A DNA stretch of 13,703 nucleotides, taken from NCBI GenBank assembly GCA_036794995.1, contig DAIRFP010000134.1, forward strand, positions 1-13,703, written 5' to 3'. The stretch is from DAIRFP01 sp036794995. Lineage in GTDB: Bacteria; Desulfobacterota; Binatia; UBA9968. Each line of letters opens with the position of its first letter. The first letter of the stretch is position 1. This document shows positions 13,404-13,703 of this stretch, one piece after another. The notes beneath the pieces are model-generated. The model ran no database searches. It was not told the DNA's origin and worked only from the letters and a program-made list of their open reading frames with translations. The position numbers and the translations under genes were made by a program.

Positions 13404-13703
13404 ATGATGCTCAAAACGCTTTTCATAATTTTAGCTTGTTACTTTATTGGGTTCCTAACCGCCGGTTCCGGCATGGCAGCCACCGTCGAAGAGGTCCTAA
13501 AGAAAATCCAGAATCTATCTGGCCCTCAGCGGCGCGCGGCATTGGAAGAAGGCGCCAAAAAGGAAGGCCAAGTCGTGATCTATACGTCGGTTAGCTTATC
13601 CGATTACCCGAAGATTCTGGCCGCCTTCGAGCAGGCGCATCCCTTTATTAAACCTCAAAAATGCGCGAAGGATGGCATTTTTCGACGTATTTTCGAGGAG
13701 AAG
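13404..13703 (+). CDS. ABC-type (Fe3+-like) solute-binding protein, N-terminal part (3' cut by window)
   Basis: The frame is open from ATG ATG (13404/13407) to the window end, 100 codons. A signal peptide (residues 1-26: basic MMLK, hydrophobic core, cleavage near GMAA/TVEE) leads to GAKKEGQVVIYTS (50-62) and SLSDYPKILAAFEQAHPFIK. This is the standard opening of periplasmic binding proteins of the Fe3+/putrescine-like class, where the binding protein starts with EGAKKEG-x-VxxYTS. The ligand cannot be told from this part; many such proteins in environmental bacteria are orphan or bind organic anions. It follows the VOC pseudogene by 36 bases, so the two may once have shared a transcript. Because the neighbour is decayed and the PFIKPQKCAKDGIFRRI stretch departs from the usual family sequence, the rest of the gene should be inspected for damage. 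Confidence 0.75.
   Translation, partial: MMLKTLFIILACYFIGFLTAGSGMAATVEEVLKKIQNLSGPQRRAALEEGAKKEGQVVIYTSVSLSDYPKILAAFEQAHPFIKPQKCAKDGIFRRIFEEK

Overview
The window is bacterial, moderately GC-rich and densely packed. TctC/Bug-type and Fe3+-type periplasmic binding proteins, an AmpG-like permease and many weak Shine-Dalgarno sites suggest a Gram-negative, probably uncultured environmental lineage (Deltaproteobacteria/Binatota- or Rokubacteria-like). That placement is inference only; no ribosomal or other taxonomic marker is present.

The left half (about 560-9450) reads as a locus for a histidine-derived chalcogen betaine (selenoneine, possibly ergothioneine). On the minus strand, a GH84 beta-N-acetylglucosaminidase, a SenA/EgtB-type nonheme-iron C-Se bond-forming enzyme and a SenB-type selenosugar synthase follow each other in one apparent operon. 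Divergent from it are a secreted SUMF1-like protein and a LysE-family exporter. Next, on the minus strand, is EgtD, which makes hercynine, the substrate of SenA. Divergent from egtD is an ABC transporter of the EgtUV/OpuC type, with an ATPase and a fused permease-binding protein. Hercynine synthesis, selenosugar synthesis, C-Se coupling and candidate import and export therefore lie within about 9 kb. No selD/senC (selenophosphate synthetase) gene is visible. The GH84 enzyme is the unexpected component: it sits first in the senAB operon, keeps the family's catalytic and GlcNAc-binding motifs, lacks a signal peptide if the internal start is used, and could act on a GlcNAc-Se intermediate. Prominent inverted repeats lie upstream of the GH84 gene, between GH84 and senA, and in the egtD/transporter promoter region.

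The right half is more ordinary accessory DNA. It holds a 3-hydroxyisobutyrate-dehydrogenase-family oxidoreductase, a TctC/Bug binding protein without its membrane partners, a two-gene minus-strand unit (zinc-ribbon protein and small two-helix membrane protein), a gene-poor stretch, a clearly decayed VOC-family (glyoxalase-fold) pseudogene, and the start of another ABC-type solute-binding protein cut by the window edge. At the left edge is the C-terminal half of an AmpG-like MFS permease whose tail overlaps the end of senB.
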